The position numbers were made by a program, and so were the translations under genes. A stretch of DNA of 64,000 nt from RGIG3178 sp963674495 (GTDB lineage: Bacteria > Bacillota > Clostridia > Christensenellales > QAND01), in NCBI GenBank assembly GCA_963674495.2, contig CAXXLG010000003.1:124001-188000 (forward strand), written 5' to 3'. The first letter of the stretch is position 1, and each line of letters begins with the position of its first letter. Positions 18,450 to 27,384 of the stretch are shown in pieces. The notes under the pieces are model-generated. The model worked only from the letters and a program-made list of their open reading frames with translations. It was not told the DNA's origin and did not search any database.

Positions 18450-19678
18450 CGGATCCCAGTCTCTGGCAACAGGGAAGACAAAAAATCGATTGGGCGGCAT
18501 CGCACATGCCGCTGTTGAACATGATACGAAGCGAGTTTGAAAAAACCAGACCGTTTGAAGGCTTGAAAATTGCCATATCCATCCATCTCGAGGCCAAAAC
18601 CGCCTATTTGGCGACTGTGCTTCGCTGCGGCGGTGCCGAGGTGTTCTGCACAGGCTGCAATCCGTTGTCCACGCAGGACACCATCGCTGCCGCGCTGGCG
18701 CATGATGGGTTTGTGGTGTTTGCCGTGCACGGCGCAAGTGCGGCACAATACGAGAATCATCTTGCAAAGACGCTGAGCGCACTGCCCGATCTTGTGTTGG
18801 ACGATGGAGGCGATTTCCTCGCGCTGTTATCTGGCAAATGTGCGCATCTTGGCAAGAACGTAATCGCGGGCACCGAGGAAACCACCACCGGCGTAATGCG
18901 CCTGAGGCAAATGAAGGCGCGCGGGGATCTGCCCTTTCCCATGGTGGCGGTCAACGATGCCAGATGTAAGCACCTGTTCGATAACCGATACGGAACGGGA
19001 CAATCCACCATGGACGCGCTTTTGAGAAACACAAACATGCTCATCGCCGGCAAACGACTGGTTGTGGCCGGTTACGGTTGGTGTTCGCGCGGCATCGCAA
19101 TGCGGGCACACGGGTTGGGCGCGCGCGTAATCGTTACCGAAGTGGATGCCGTGCGCGCGCTGGAAGCAGCGATGGACGGGTTTGATGTCATGAAGATGGA
19201 CGATGCTGCCAACGTTGGAGATATCTTCATCACCGCCACGGGCTGCAAGGATATCATCGTAAACCGACATTTCCAACGCATGAAGAACGGCACGCTTTTA
19301 TGCAACGCGGGACATTTTGACGTGGAGATCAACAAGAACGATTTGCAGGTGTTGAGCGAATCCGTAGACGAGCCGCGTGATAACATCACGTCTTATCATC
19401 TTCAAAACGGGCGCACGTTGCACCTGTTGGCACAGGGGCGTCTGGTGAACATCGCGGCCGCGGACGGCCATCCCATCGAGATCATGGATATGAGCTTTGC
19501 AGTACAAGCGCTGACGCTTGAGTATCTGGCCAAAAAGGGAGATTCATTGCCGCTTAATGTACTGCAGGTGCCAGATGATATCGATCAGCGCGTTGCTGGG
19601 ATGAAGGTGCTTTCCATGGGCATGGGGATTGACAAACTGACGGATGAGCAGGTGGCGTATGTGGGAGAGGAGCAATAA
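18431..19678 (+). CDS. ahcY: Adenosylhomocysteinase (S-adenosyl- or S-inosyl-homocysteine hydrolase)
   Basis: The protein is 415 residues. It has the N-terminal catalytic domain (ISIHLEAKTAYL, EETTTGVMRL) and a Rossmann domain with the NAD loop VVAGYGWCSRGIAMRA. GHFDVEI and a terminal VAYVGEEQ follow. It lacks the KPDHYRY-type extension of most bacterial and eukaryal enzymes, like short archaeal and Thermotoga forms. It overlaps galU by 19 bp and shares one base with mtaD (TAATG). Pairing with the deaminase suggests it may hydrolyse S-inosylhomocysteine, as in methanogens. Confidence 0.92.
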   Translation: MQDYEIADPSLWQQGRQKIDWAASHMPLLNMIRSEFEKTRPFEGLKIAISIHLEAKTAYLATVLRCGGAEVFCTGCNPLSTQDTIAAALAHDGFVVFAVHGASAAQYENHLAKTLSALPDLVLDDGGDFLALLSGKCAHLGKNVIAGTEETTTGVMRLRQMKARGDLPFPMVAVNDARCKHLFDNRYGTGQSTMDALLRNTNMLIAGKRLVVAGYGWCSRGIAMRAHGLGARVIVTEVDAVRALEAAMDGFDVMKMDDAANVGDIFITATGCKDIIVNRHFQRMKNGTLLCNAGHFDVEINKNDLQVLSESVDEPRDNITSYHLQNGRTLHLLAQGRLVNIAAADGHPIEIMDMSFAVQALTLEYLAKKGDSLPLNVLQVPDDIDQRVAGMKVLSMGMGIDKLTDEQVAYVGEEQ

Positions 19679-20982
19679 TGTCGTATTATTTGCAAAACGC
19701 GCGGGTCGTGGGGACGAACGGGCCGACGACGATGGAGAATGCGGTGGTGGTGATCGAAAACGATATCATCACATACGTTGGCGATTCCAGACAGGCACCT
19801 AACATCCCGCACAAGGCGGAGGTTATAGACGTGGGTGGCCGGATCGTCATGCCCGCGCTGGTCAATACCCATACGCACAGCGCCATGACGTTGTTTCGCG
19901 GCGCCGCGGACGATTTGCCGCTTCACCGGTGGCTTCACGAAAGAATTTGGCCCATCGAGGAGAGATTGGACGAGGAGGCGGTGTTCTGGGGCAGCATGCT
20001 CGCCATTGCGGAAATGATCGCGGGTGGCATCTGTGCGTTCAACGACATGTATTTTATGACAGAGCAGACGATACGCGCCGTGGAGCAAACGCATGTACGC
20101 GCTGCGCTGCCACTGGCCATGACGTGTATGTCCGAGGACGCCGGTGAAATTGCGGACAAGCTAAAACCAGCAATCGCGCTGTTTGATAAATACAACGGCA
20201 CAGCAAACGGCCGCATCACGGTAACGCTGGCACCACATGCCGAATACACCTGTAGTCCCGCTTTTCTTAAGCAATGCGGCGCGGAAGCCAAGCGGCTTGG
20301 CGCGCCCATCCATATCCACGTATCCGAAACCGAGCAGGAGCACGAAGCATGCAAACAGCGTCACGGAAAAACACCTATCGGACTGTTGCAATCGCTGGGC
20401 GTATTGGACGTACCGGTGCTGGCTGCGCATTGCGTGTATGTGGAACAGGAGGATATACGCATCATGGTGGACCATGGGGTCACGGTTTTGCATTGCCCGC
20501 AAAGCAATCTCAAGTTGGGAAGCGGCATCGCGCCGGTTAAAGATATGATGGAGTCGGGCCTCAACATCGCGCTGGGCACGGACGGCGCCGCGAGCAACAA
20601 CAATTTGAACATGTTTGAAGAATTGCAGATGGCCGCTCTGCTGCATAAGGGTGTACAAAGGGATGCATCCCTTGTCAAAGCAGCGCAGGCGCTGACCATG
20701 GCGACGAACAATGGCGCTACCGCCATGATGACGGGTGGCGGCAAAGTGCAAGCAGGCTATAAAGCGGATTTGGTGGTGCTGGATATCCACCGACCGCATA
20801 TGATCCCGCTGTCAAACGCCATGCATAACGTTGTGTACAGCGCGCAGGCCGGTGACGTATGGATGAATATGGTGGATGGCAAAGTGTTGTATCGCGCGGG
20901 CAACTACTGCACGTTGGATTTGGATCGTGTGCTCGAGCAGGCGTCACGCGCATCCGCGCGCATTGTGCAGCAAACGGATTAA
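19678..20982 (+). CDS. mtaD: 5-methylthioadenosine/S-adenosylhomocysteine deaminase
   Basis: The protein is 434 residues of the amidohydrolase TIM-barrel family. It has the metal ligands HTHSAM (about 62), an HCVYV segment and GTDGAASNNNLNMFEE. It deaminates MTA or SAH to the inosine forms. It is translated from an ATG overlapping the ahcY stop, so the two products are made together. Together they can dispose of the methylation by-product SAH. A bidirectional terminator follows 20 bp after the stop. Confidence 0.92.
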   Translation: MSYYLQNARVVGTNGPTTMENAVVVIENDIITYVGDSRQAPNIPHKAEVIDVGGRIVMPALVNTHTHSAMTLFRGAADDLPLHRWLHERIWPIEERLDEEAVFWGSMLAIAEMIAGGICAFNDMYFMTEQTIRAVEQTHVRAALPLAMTCMSEDAGEIADKLKPAIALFDKYNGTANGRITVTLAPHAEYTCSPAFLKQCGAEAKRLGAPIHIHVSETEQEHEACKQRHGKTPIGLLQSLGVLDVPVLAAHCVYVEQEDIRIMVDHGVTVLHCPQSNLKLGSGIAPVKDMMESGLNIALGTDGAASNNNLNMFEELQMAALLHKGVQRDASLVKAAQALTMATNNGATAMMTGGGKVQAGYKADLVVLDIHRPHMIPLSNAMHNVVYSAQAGDVWMNMVDGKVLYRAGNYCTLDLDRVLEQASRASARIVQQTD

Positions 20983-21001
20983 CAAGCGCAGAAAAACCGT
21001 T

Positions 21002-21037
21002 CAAAAAACAAAAAACCGCAGATGCGGTTTTTTGTTT
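21002..21037. terminator. Bidirectional terminator
   Basis: The stem AACCGC-AGAT-GCGGTT (21014-21029) is flanked by A-rich and T6 tracts. It separates mtaD from the converging peptidoglycan-binding gene. Confidence 0.8.
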
Positions 21038-21040
21038 AAT

Positions 21041-21967
21041 TCATTCCCCGGAATCCTGTTCCACAGGCGTTGCGCCGTCGCTTGCAAACAGCAGGTTCGC
21101 GCTGTGTTCAGCATCTTCCATCGCAGAATCGTTTGCCGTACTGCCGAAAAAATACAGACACAGCGTCTGCGTTGCGCCTATGGGATCGGCGGTGTGCAGC
21201 CAGCCGCACAGGGACGTCGCGATGATGTGATCCTGATATTCGACTACGCAGGGTCGTTTGTCAAACACCGATCGACCGGAGAATATTGCCAAATACCGCT
21301 GCATGTCCTCGTCCGATGCGGGCGCGATGTCCATATGATTTGTTCCGCCCATGCGTATGGCGTTGAAATACAGTTGGCTTTTAAGATCCACAACCAGAAA
21401 CTCGCTGCCAACCGGCATGAGGGCATTGGCGTTGGAAAAAAGCATGGCTTCCCCATAATTGCGCGGGCGTACCGACGGCGGCGTTGCGGTTGGCAATGGA
21501 ACGGGCGTGGTGTACGCATAGTTGGAGTCGCTGGAGAACAGGACGAAAAGCGTCTGCTCGCTGACCACGCCGTCCACCAACAGGTTGTTCGCCTGCTGAA
21601 AAGCGCGTACGGAATTCTGCGTCATTACGGCGAAATAGCCGGTGGGTTTATAGGAGAAGTAGCCCAACGTATACAGCCTTGCCTGTATCGCAGCCACCAA
21701 CAGACCGCGGTCGCCCCCCTGCACAACGCATGGATCCACATAGGGCGTGGGAATGGCGGTGGGCGTAGCGTATCCCAAATCGTCCGGCGTTTCAAGGGGG
21801 TTTACCGGTGTGGGCGTTGCGGTGAAGGTAGGGGCTTCTGTATTCACCAGGCCGGCCTGTTGCTGCATACGGCCGCGCAAAAAGAGCATCAAAGCAACGG
21901 CAACGATCAATGCCGCCACAATGGCCAAAGCGATAAGTGCGCGTTTTATAAGGAGAGAACCGTGCAT
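21041..21967 (-). CDS. Membrane-anchored peptidoglycan-binding protein
   Basis: The protein is 308 residues. ATG at 21967 is preceded by GAGGTGACACC. It has an N-terminal anchor helix (about 8-30) and a Thr/Pro-rich spacer. A PG_binding_1 domain follows at about 83-148 (GDRGLLVAAIQARLYTLGYF to SVRAFQQANNLLVDGVVS). After a second Pro-rich linker there is a C-terminal domain (about 170-270) containing GGTNHMD, which resembles the tail domain of clostridial peptidoglycan-binding proteins. It likely acts in the cell wall or cortex; catalytic residues were not identified. Confidence 0.75.
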   Translation of the reverse strand: MHGSLLIKRALIALAIVAALIVAVALMLFLRGRMQQQAGLVNTEAPTFTATPTPVNPLETPDDLGYATPTAIPTPYVDPCVVQGGDRGLLVAAIQARLYTLGYFSYKPTGYFAVMTQNSVRAFQQANNLLVDGVVSEQTLFVLFSSDSNYAYTTPVPLPTATPPSVRPRNYGEAMLFSNANALMPVGSEFLVVDLKSQLYFNAIRMGGTNHMDIAPASDEDMQRYLAIFSGRSVFDKRPCVVEYQDHIIATSLCGWLHTADPIGATQTLCLYFFGSTANDSAMEDAEHSANLLFASDGATPVEQDSGE

Positions 21968-22020
21968 GGTGTCACCTCGAATCAGTCAAAACTATACCAT
22001 ATTTGACGTGGGCGCGCAAT

Positions 22021-22049
22021 TTGCATATGGTAAAAAAACACGGTACAAT
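22021..22049 (+). promoter_or_regulatory. Sigma-A promoter for small Cys protein and ArsC-like gene
   Basis: TTGCAT (22021-22026), exactly 17 bp, TACAAT (22044-22049), 18 bp before the start codon. It is divergent from the peptidoglycan-binding gene. Confidence 0.7.
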
Positions 22050-22067
22050 AGGCGTTGAGGTGATGGA

Positions 22068-22265
22068 ATGCGTTGCAGCTGCTCGCACTGTGGAACGTAT
22101 ATGATACAACAGGAAAAAGGTGCCAACAGCACATGTATATGCCCCAAGTGCCAGCATACCTGTGATGCATGCATGGGTTCGGGTGTTAAGATGCAAAAGG
22201 GCGGCTGCGTTCCCGAACATATCCGGTTGCTATACGAGGATTTTGACAAAGGAGAAGAACAATGA
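22068..22265 (+). CDS. Small cysteine-rich (zinc-ribbon-like) protein
   Basis: The protein is 65 residues. ATG at 22068 follows GAGGTGATGGA. Eight cysteines are arranged as CSC..C, C.C..C, C..C and a late C (SCSHCG, CICPKC, CDAC, GGC), which suggests one or two bound zinc ions. No family was recognised. It overlaps the ArsC/Spx-like gene by 4 bp (ATGA), so the products are probably made together. A role in metal or thiol handling is a guess from the partner. Confidence 0.7.
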   Translation: MRCSCSHCGTYMIQQEKGANSTCICPKCQHTCDACMGSGVKMQKGGCVPEHIRLLYEDFDKGEEQ

Positions 22266-22615
22266 CGGTATTGTGTTATCCTTCCTGCAGCACTTGTAAA
22301 AAAGCGTTACGTTTTTTGGATGAACATGGAATTTCATATCAATGGCGGCATATAGCGGATGCTCGCCCTTCGGCGGATGAACTAAGGGCGTGGTGGAAGA
22401 GCAGTGGACTTCCGTTGAAACGCTTTTTCAATACAAGCGGGCAGAAATACCGCGCGCTGTTCCTGCGCGAAAAGTTGCCTTTGATGGACGAGGACGAACA
22501 GATTGAACTGCTTGCAACCGACGGTATGCTTGTCAAACGGCCCCTGGTTGTGGATGGCGCGCGTGTGTTGGTTGGATTTCGCCCTGCGGAATGGGAGCTG
22601 TTTTTTAATCTGTAA
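22262..22615 (+). CDS. ArsC/Spx-family protein (arsenate reductase-like thioredoxin fold)
   Basis: The protein is 117 residues, the normal length. The N-terminal strand is followed by YPSCSTCKKALRFLDEHGI with a CxxC at about 8-11. Later come the family signature RPLVVDG and GFRPAEW. Members include glutaredoxin-type arsenate reductases and the thiol-stress regulator Spx. The CxxC favours a redox or Spx-like role, but the sequence does not decide. It is coupled to the small Cys-rich gene upstream. Confidence 0.82.
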   Translation: MTVLCYPSCSTCKKALRFLDEHGISYQWRHIADARPSADELRAWWKSSGLPLKRFFNTSGQKYRALFLREKLPLMDEDEQIELLATDGMLVKRPLVVDGARVLVGFRPAEWELFFNL

Positions 22616-22703
22616 GTGGTCAGCCCGGCCTTTTGATAAAATTCAAAACGCGCTGAGCGTTCGCTTTGGCGGACATGCGGCATGGGTATGGGTATGGACA
22701 AAT

Positions 22704-22732
22704 AAAAAACATGGCCGGATTGACCGGCCATG
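22704..22732 (-). terminator. Rho-independent terminator for the spore-coat genes
   Basis: A perfect 9-bp stem CATGGCCGG / CCGGCCATG (22710-22718 and 22724-22732). On the minus strand it is followed by T6, 16 bp beyond the CotF-like stop codon. Confidence 0.75.
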
Positions 22733-22748
22733 TCCACTTTAACCCTGT

Positions 22749-23033
22749 TTAGGATTGCAGATCGGTTTGCATTTGCTGGGCCTGTTGTTTTGCCTGATTG
22801 ATGTCGCTCTGTTGGGCATCCTTGGTTGGGTACCAGCCCTTTTGCTGCAATATCTGGAATAGCGCGAACTGGTCTTCCGCCGCTTCGATCAAAAGATCCT
22901 GCAGCATCATGCGCATGTTTGCGCAGGACGTCTCTGACAACATTGTACAATATGTACTCATCCGTTGCTTTTCTGTGGCCAACAAATCGGTTAAAAGCGT
23001 TTTTTCATCCATGGTGGATTGGCTCTGTTGCAT
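22749..23033 (-). CDS. CotF-family spore coat protein
   Basis: The protein is 94 residues, mostly helical and rich in Gln and Met. It has the pattern of small clostridial CotF-like coat proteins: TLLTDLLATEKQRMSTYCTMLSE, then ML.DLL.EAAEDQFALFQILQQKGWY. ATG at 23033 follows a GGAGTATCCCC ribosome site. It lies 12 bp downstream of a second short coat-like gene. Expression is expected in the mother cell during sporulation; no sigma-E or sigma-K promoter was confirmed. Confidence 0.8.
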   Translation of the reverse strand: MQQSQSTMDEKTLLTDLLATEKQRMSTYCTMLSETSCANMRMMLQDLLIEAAEDQFALFQILQQKGWYPTKDAQQSDINQAKQQAQQMQTDLQS

Positions 23034-23045
23034 GGGGATACTCCT

Positions 23046-23258
23046 TTACGATGGGTTGTTTAAATATTGGTTGAGCGTGTCGAAACTTTGCTTGTGGTGT
23101 GCGCTGATATCGCCCACAATGCGTTTTGCATTCGCATCTTGAATTTGCGTGGAATAGGTCTTGGTTTTTTTGAAGACAACCGCTTCGTGATTGAGCAGAT
23201 CCATCAGATTCTGCAGGTTGCGCGAGCCCATTGTTGTTTGCTGTGATTGCTGGGTCAT
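23046..23258 (-). CDS. Small CotF-like coat-associated protein
   Basis: The protein is 70 residues. ATG at 23258 is 7 bp after AGGAGG; longer frames to 23459 run through the recX promoter and are rejected. The text NLQNLMDLLNHEAVVFKKTKTYSTQI with a later DISAHHKQSFDTLNQYL resembles helical pairs of spore-coat CotF-type proteins. It is the first gene of a two-gene unit with the CotF-like protein. Confidence 0.65.
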   Translation of the reverse strand: MTQQSQQTTMGSRNLQNLMDLLNHEAVVFKKTKTYSTQIQDANAKRIVGDISAHHKQSFDTLNQYLNNPS

Positions 23259-23317
23259 TATCATCCCTCCTTCGCGATATAGTTTTCCGGTTCGATACAG
23301 GATTATTCGTCTGGATA

Positions 23318-23347
23318 TTGGAAACAAAGGTTCGTTTGGTGTATAAT
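23318..23347 (+). promoter_or_regulatory. Sigma-A promoter of recX operon
   Basis: TTGGAA (23318-23323), 18 bp, TATAAT (23342-23347), 39 bp before the TTG start. Confidence 0.65.
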
Positions 23348-23386
23348 AAAAGTATCTCAAAGCATTTTGGCGAAAGGGAAACTGAC

Positions 23387-23860
23387 TTGCCGAAAAAGGA
23401 ACAAAAAACCTGTCTGGATGCGGCGCTGGGTTATTTGGCGCCACGAATGCGATCTGCATACGAAATGCAAAATTATTTAAATAGACGTGGCTATACGCAG
23501 GACGATATACACACAGCCATGCATCGTTTGTGCGAACTCGGTTTTATTGACGATGTACAGTTTGCGGACGAATTGGTGCGCTGTAAAACGGCCATGCGCC
23601 CTGTTGGAAGACGATGGCTCAGACGCACGCTTAAACAAAAGGGGATTGAAGAAGAAAACATCGAAAACGGCCTTTCACGCTATACGCAGCAGGACGAACA
23701 ACAAGCCTGTGACGAGATGTTCCGCAAGCTGGCGCAAAAGCACGGGACGGATAGGGCGGGTCTTGTTAAAATACAGCGAGCGTTGCTATACCGTGGATTT
23801 GAATATGACATGATCAAACAAGCCGCCAAGTACGCAGAAGGGAAGGATGAATGGGAATGA
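23387..23860 (+). CDS. recX: Regulatory protein RecX
   Basis: The protein is 157 residues. TTG at 23387 follows GAAAGGGAAACTGAC and the promoter above; upstream in-frame starts precede the promoter. It has the RecX three-helix repeats: ALGYLAPRMRSAYEMQNYLNRRGY, LCELGFIDDVQFADELVRC and KGIEEENIENGL. RecX binds RecA filaments and limits recombinase activity. recA is not adjacent. The 3' end overlaps birA by 10 bp. Confidence 0.88.
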   Translation: MPKKEQKTCLDAALGYLAPRMRSAYEMQNYLNRRGYTQDDIHTAMHRLCELGFIDDVQFADELVRCKTAMRPVGRRWLRRTLKQKGIEEENIENGLSRYTQQDEQQACDEMFRKLAQKHGTDRAGLVKIQRALLYRGFEYDMIKQAAKYAEGKDEWE

Positions 23861-24840
23861 GGGAGCAGATTTTAAAGTTTATGTTGCAGAACCCCGAAGC
23901 ATACTATTCCGGTGAACAGATGGCGCAGGCCTTGAACGTGACAAGGGCGGCCATTTGGAAACACGTGGATGCGTTGAAAAAGATGGGATGCGAGTTTGAT
24001 AGCAAGCCCAACCGGGGATACCGTTTGCTGCATCTGCCCGATATACTCAAACCTGAGATTCTGAGTACATATGATTTTTCAGGCATCACCAAACGGTGTG
24101 CCTTCAAAGTGGTGGACTCGACGGACAGCACAAATGAACTGGCCAAACAACTTGCTTTTAAAGGCGCCCAGCATCCGACGGTGGTTATTGCGGAGGAACA
24201 GACTGGCGGCAAAGGCCGCATGGGCCGGGTATGGAGCAGCACGAAAGGCCAATCGCTGACGTTTTCTATCATCCTCCGCCCCACGATGTCCCCCATCCAT
24301 GCAGGTAAGATCGGTTTGATAGCCGGCGTTTCGGTAGCACACGCCATATCGGATTTCGCGGGCGCGGACGCCAAGGTGAAATGGCCCAACGATGTCCTGG
24401 TTGGGCGCAAAAAGGTTTGCGGCATTCTTACCGAAATGTGTGCGGAGTACGACTCCATCGAATATCTCGTTTGCGGAATCGGTGTCAACGTAAACGAAAC
24501 GGCGTTTACGAACGAACTGAGTGGTATTGCCACCAGCCTTCAGATGGAAACGGGACGTACATTCATACGCGGACAACTGCTGCTGACCATTTTGATTAAC
24601 TTCTTCGAACGCTACGATGCATGGGTTGATACGGGGGACTTCGGCCCCGTCATCACGGATTATACGCGCTTGAGCATGCTGGTGGGGAAAACGGTGACCA
24701 TCAACAATCACGGCGAAAAGATGACTGGACAGTGTATCGGATTCGACAAGGACGGATTTTTGGTTATTTCCCGTGACGGCAAGCGGCGCAGGATCATGGC
24801 GGGCGACGTCGGCGTGAGGAGCGGCGAAACCTATGTTTGA
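23851..24840 (+). CDS. birA: Biotin-[acetyl-CoA-carboxylase] ligase / biotin operon repressor
   Basis: The protein is 329 residues. An N-terminal winged helix (LNVTRAAIWKHVDALKKMG) is followed by the ligase core with DSTNELAKQLA, EEQTGGKGRMGRVWSS and KWPNDVLVGRKKVCGILTE, and an SH3-like C-terminal domain. The DNA-binding domain indicates a bifunctional enzyme that biotinylates carboxylases and represses biotin genes. Start ATG at 23851 or 23857; both sit near AAGGA. It overlaps both recX and the P1 peptidase gene. Confidence 0.93.
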   Translation: MGMREQILKFMLQNPEAYYSGEQMAQALNVTRAAIWKHVDALKKMGCEFDSKPNRGYRLLHLPDILKPEILSTYDFSGITKRCAFKVVDSTDSTNELAKQLAFKGAQHPTVVIAEEQTGGKGRMGRVWSSTKGQSLTFSIILRPTMSPIHAGKIGLIAGVSVAHAISDFAGADAKVKWPNDVLVGRKKVCGILTEMCAEYDSIEYLVCGIGVNVNETAFTNELSGIATSLQMETGRTFIRGQLLLTILINFFERYDAWVDTGDFGPVITDYTRLSMLVGKTVTINNHGEKMTGQCIGFDKDGFLVISRDGKRRRIMAGDVGVRSGETYV

Positions 24841-25723
24841 AGGTTGTATCACGGATGTAAGCGGTCTATGGGCCGCTCACGAAACCGATGATGAGGGGCA
24901 GACGGGTTGTACCGTCATCATGGCTCCAAACGGCGCCGTCGGCGCGGTGGATGTGCGCGGCGGTGCGCCCGGAACCCGGGAAACCGATGCCTTTTCGCCG
25001 TTGAACTTGGTGGATCGCGTACATGCGGTTATGCTGTGCGGCGGTAGTGCGTTTGGCCTATGCGCTGCGGACGGTGCGATGCGCGCACTGGAGGAGAAGG
25101 GTATCGGCTTTGACGTCGGCATAACCAAAGTGCCCATCGTGGGCGCAGCGGTGCTGTTCGATCTGGGTGTTGGCGATTCCAAAGCAAGGCCTACCACAGC
25201 GATGGGTTACCGGGTGACTACGAACGCCAAGCCGGAGCCGATGATGCAGGGCGCGGTCGGCGCGGGAGCCGGGGCGACAGTGTGTAAGCTGTATGGGCCC
25301 CAATACGCACGGCGGGGCGGATTTGGCTGCGCGAGTATAAAAGCGGGTAAAGTGACGGTGGCGGCCGCGTTTGCGGTCAATGCCTTGGGCAATGTCTACG
25401 ATTATCGAAATGGCGTGTGCATCAAAGCCCCGCACAATATACAAAACGGTGCGCAGGAAAAACAGCCGCTGGCTGGTACAAACACCACCATCGGCGTTAT
25501 CGCCACCGATGCAATATTGACCAAAACACAAGCAAAGCGTCTGGCCATGCTGGCGCATGATGGGATGGCCATGGCCATCCGGCCGGTGCATTCCATGTAC
25601 GACGGAGATACGGCTTTCGCTCTGTCGACATGCACGATTGAGGAGAACGCAGACGTCGTGTTTGCCTTGGCGGCCGAAGTGGTGGCGCGAGCCATATACA
25701 ACGCGGTGATGAGTGGGCAATAA
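24833..25723 (+). CDS. P1-family (S58, DmpA-like) peptidase
   Basis: The protein is 296 residues. It has DVRGGAPGTRETD and MLCGGSAFGLCAADG, and the autocleavage region around GTNTTIGVIATDA that carries the nucleophile Thr of the Ntn fold. Relatives are aminopeptidases, beta-peptidases and nylon-oligomer hydrolases that self-cut into two chains. The start overlaps birA by 8 bp, and it overlaps nothing downstream if nnr starts at 25782. The physiological substrate is unknown. Confidence 0.85.
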   Translation: MFEGCITDVSGLWAAHETDDEGQTGCTVIMAPNGAVGAVDVRGGAPGTRETDAFSPLNLVDRVHAVMLCGGSAFGLCAADGAMRALEEKGIGFDVGITKVPIVGAAVLFDLGVGDSKARPTTAMGYRVTTNAKPEPMMQGAVGAGAGATVCKLYGPQYARRGGFGCASIKAGKVTVAAAFAVNALGNVYDYRNGVCIKAPHNIQNGAQEKQPLAGTNTTIGVIATDAILTKTQAKRLAMLAHDGMAMAIRPVHSMYDGDTAFALSTCTIEENADVVFALAAEVVARAIYNAVMSGQ

Positions 25724-25781
25724 AGTCGACGGGCAATCGGGATATGCATATGCAGAGGTTTATAGAGGTGAAGGTGATAGC

Positions 25782-27299
25782 ATGAAGCCGGTGTATATGG
25801 CGCGCGAAATTGCGGAAATGGATCAGTATGCTGTTTCCCAGGGTGTGGCCATGGAAGGGCTGATCGGCGCGGCGGGGAATGCGGTGGCGGATATGATCAT
25901 AAAGTCCTATCCGGCCTGCTCCGTGCTGTTTTTTTGCGGATCCGGGCACAACGGCGCCGACGGTTTGGCAGCGGCGCGTATCCTTGCGCCCACGCACGGG
26001 GTGACGGTATTGCAATTTTTGCCCGACCGACTGAAAGAGCCTGCAAGGGTACACCGCGAACGGCTTGCCCAAACACGTGTGCGCCTTGTGGACATTGAGG
26101 ACGAAAAAAGCCTTGAGCGGATATTGCAAAAGCTCAACGCGCCCACAATCGTTGTGGATGCGCTGTTGGGAACGGGCGGTAACGGCGCGCCGCGGGGCGT
26201 TCTGGCGGATGCTGTGGATGCCATCAACGCATATGCGCAGACGGCGGAAGTCATCGCCATAGACGTGCCCACAGGGGTTATGGTGGACAGTGGCAACGTA
26301 CATGAAAAAGCCGCTAAGGTTCATCACACCATCGCACTGATGGGGTATAAACCGGCACACCTGCTCTATCCCGCGGCACAATGCGCCGGACGATTGCGCT
26401 TGGTGGTTCCGTTTACACTTGCATATAAACCCAAGCACGAGACGTTCTGGTTCCAAGGCGAAGATATAAAACCGTTGTCTCGTGACCGGGGCACGCATAA
26501 GGGAAACTATGGATGCCTTCTAATTACGGCGGGAAGCCGCGGCTACAGCGGCGCGGGCGAAATGTGCGCCCGTGCGGCACTCAGGTCAGGCTGCGGTACG
26601 CTGGTGCTGTGTGCGCCCAAAAGCACCGTGTGCATTTACAGGCAGAAGATGACAGAGGCGATGACCTGTGGCTTACCTGAAACCGAGGATGGTTCATTCG
26701 ATATTAGCGATGAAGAATTTGAAGAAGCATTAAAACGCGCTAACGCCTGTGTGGCCGGACCGGGCATGGGTGACGGCGTGGGTGTGATCGGCATCGTACA
26801 TGCGATGATTAAAAGCGGATTGCCTGTTGTGCTGGATGCCGATGCGCTCAATGCATTGTCCATGCATGGCAAGGAAGTGTTGCACGAAGCGAAACAAGTT
26901 GTGTTGACGCCGCATCCGGGGGAGCTGGCCCGGCTTTTGGACGTGGATACCGAAAAGATATTGCAGGATCCAATCGGCCATGCCAACCGCATGGCGCAGG
27001 CGTACGGGTGTATCTGCATGCTCAAGATGGCCAGCACCATCATCGCATCGCCAAAGCGTACAGCCATCACGACAACGGGCTGTGCGGGGATGGCAAAGGG
27101 CGGCAGCGGCGATGTGCTGGCGGGTTGCGTGGGCGCCATGCTGGCCCAGGGTATGGAACCGTTCTATGCCGCCTGCTTTGCGGCCCATGCCTGTGGACAG
27201 GCGGGACAGTTGGCGCAAAGGCACTGGGGTATGACGTCCATGCTGCCCACCGATACCATCGTGCAACTTCCGCGGGTGTTTAAAAAATACGAAAAGTAA
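25782..27299 (+). CDS. nnr: Bifunctional NAD(P)H-hydrate epimerase / ADP-dependent dehydratase
   Basis: The protein is 505 residues. ATG at 25782 follows GAAGGTGATAGC; the frame back to 25713 overlaps the previous gene without a ribosome site. The N-terminal YjeF_N domain (about 1-210) has FFCGSGHNGADGLAAARIL and VVDALLGTG. The C-terminal kinase-like domain (about 220-505) has KGNYGCLLITAGSRGYSGA, LDADALN, LTPHPGELARLL and the catalytic KGGSGDVLAG. It repairs hydrated NADH and NADPH. mazF follows after 85 bp. Confidence 0.93.
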   Translation: MKPVYMAREIAEMDQYAVSQGVAMEGLIGAAGNAVADMIIKSYPACSVLFFCGSGHNGADGLAAARILAPTHGVTVLQFLPDRLKEPARVHRERLAQTRVRLVDIEDEKSLERILQKLNAPTIVVDALLGTGGNGAPRGVLADAVDAINAYAQTAEVIAIDVPTGVMVDSGNVHEKAAKVHHTIALMGYKPAHLLYPAAQCAGRLRLVVPFTLAYKPKHETFWFQGEDIKPLSRDRGTHKGNYGCLLITAGSRGYSGAGEMCARAALRSGCGTLVLCAPKSTVCIYRQKMTEAMTCGLPETEDGSFDISDEEFEEALKRANACVAGPGMGDGVGVIGIVHAMIKSGLPVVLDADALNALSMHGKEVLHEAKQVVLTPHPGELARLLDVDTEKILQDPIGHANRMAQAYGCICMLKMASTIIASPKRTAITTTGCAGMAKGGSGDVLAGCVGAMLAQGMEPFYAACFAAHACGQAGQLAQRHWGMTSMLPTDTIVQLPRVFKKYEK

Positions 27300-27384
27300 C
27301 AAATATATAGGACATTCCCCAAATCCAAGTGGTTGCATAGTATAAAAGGGCAAACACAAAAGAATATGTAATGGGTGAATGTCA

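Noticed and set aside
20876..22006. Plus-strand open frame of 376 codons over the peptidoglycan-binding gene
   Set aside because: Antisense shadow; the minus-strand frame has domains, signal helix and ribosome site.
25497..26498. Long minus-strand open frame (333 codons) over the P1 peptidase and nnr
   Set aside because: It lies opposite two clear families, has no ribosome site and its text is Arg/His-rich antisense of coding DNA.
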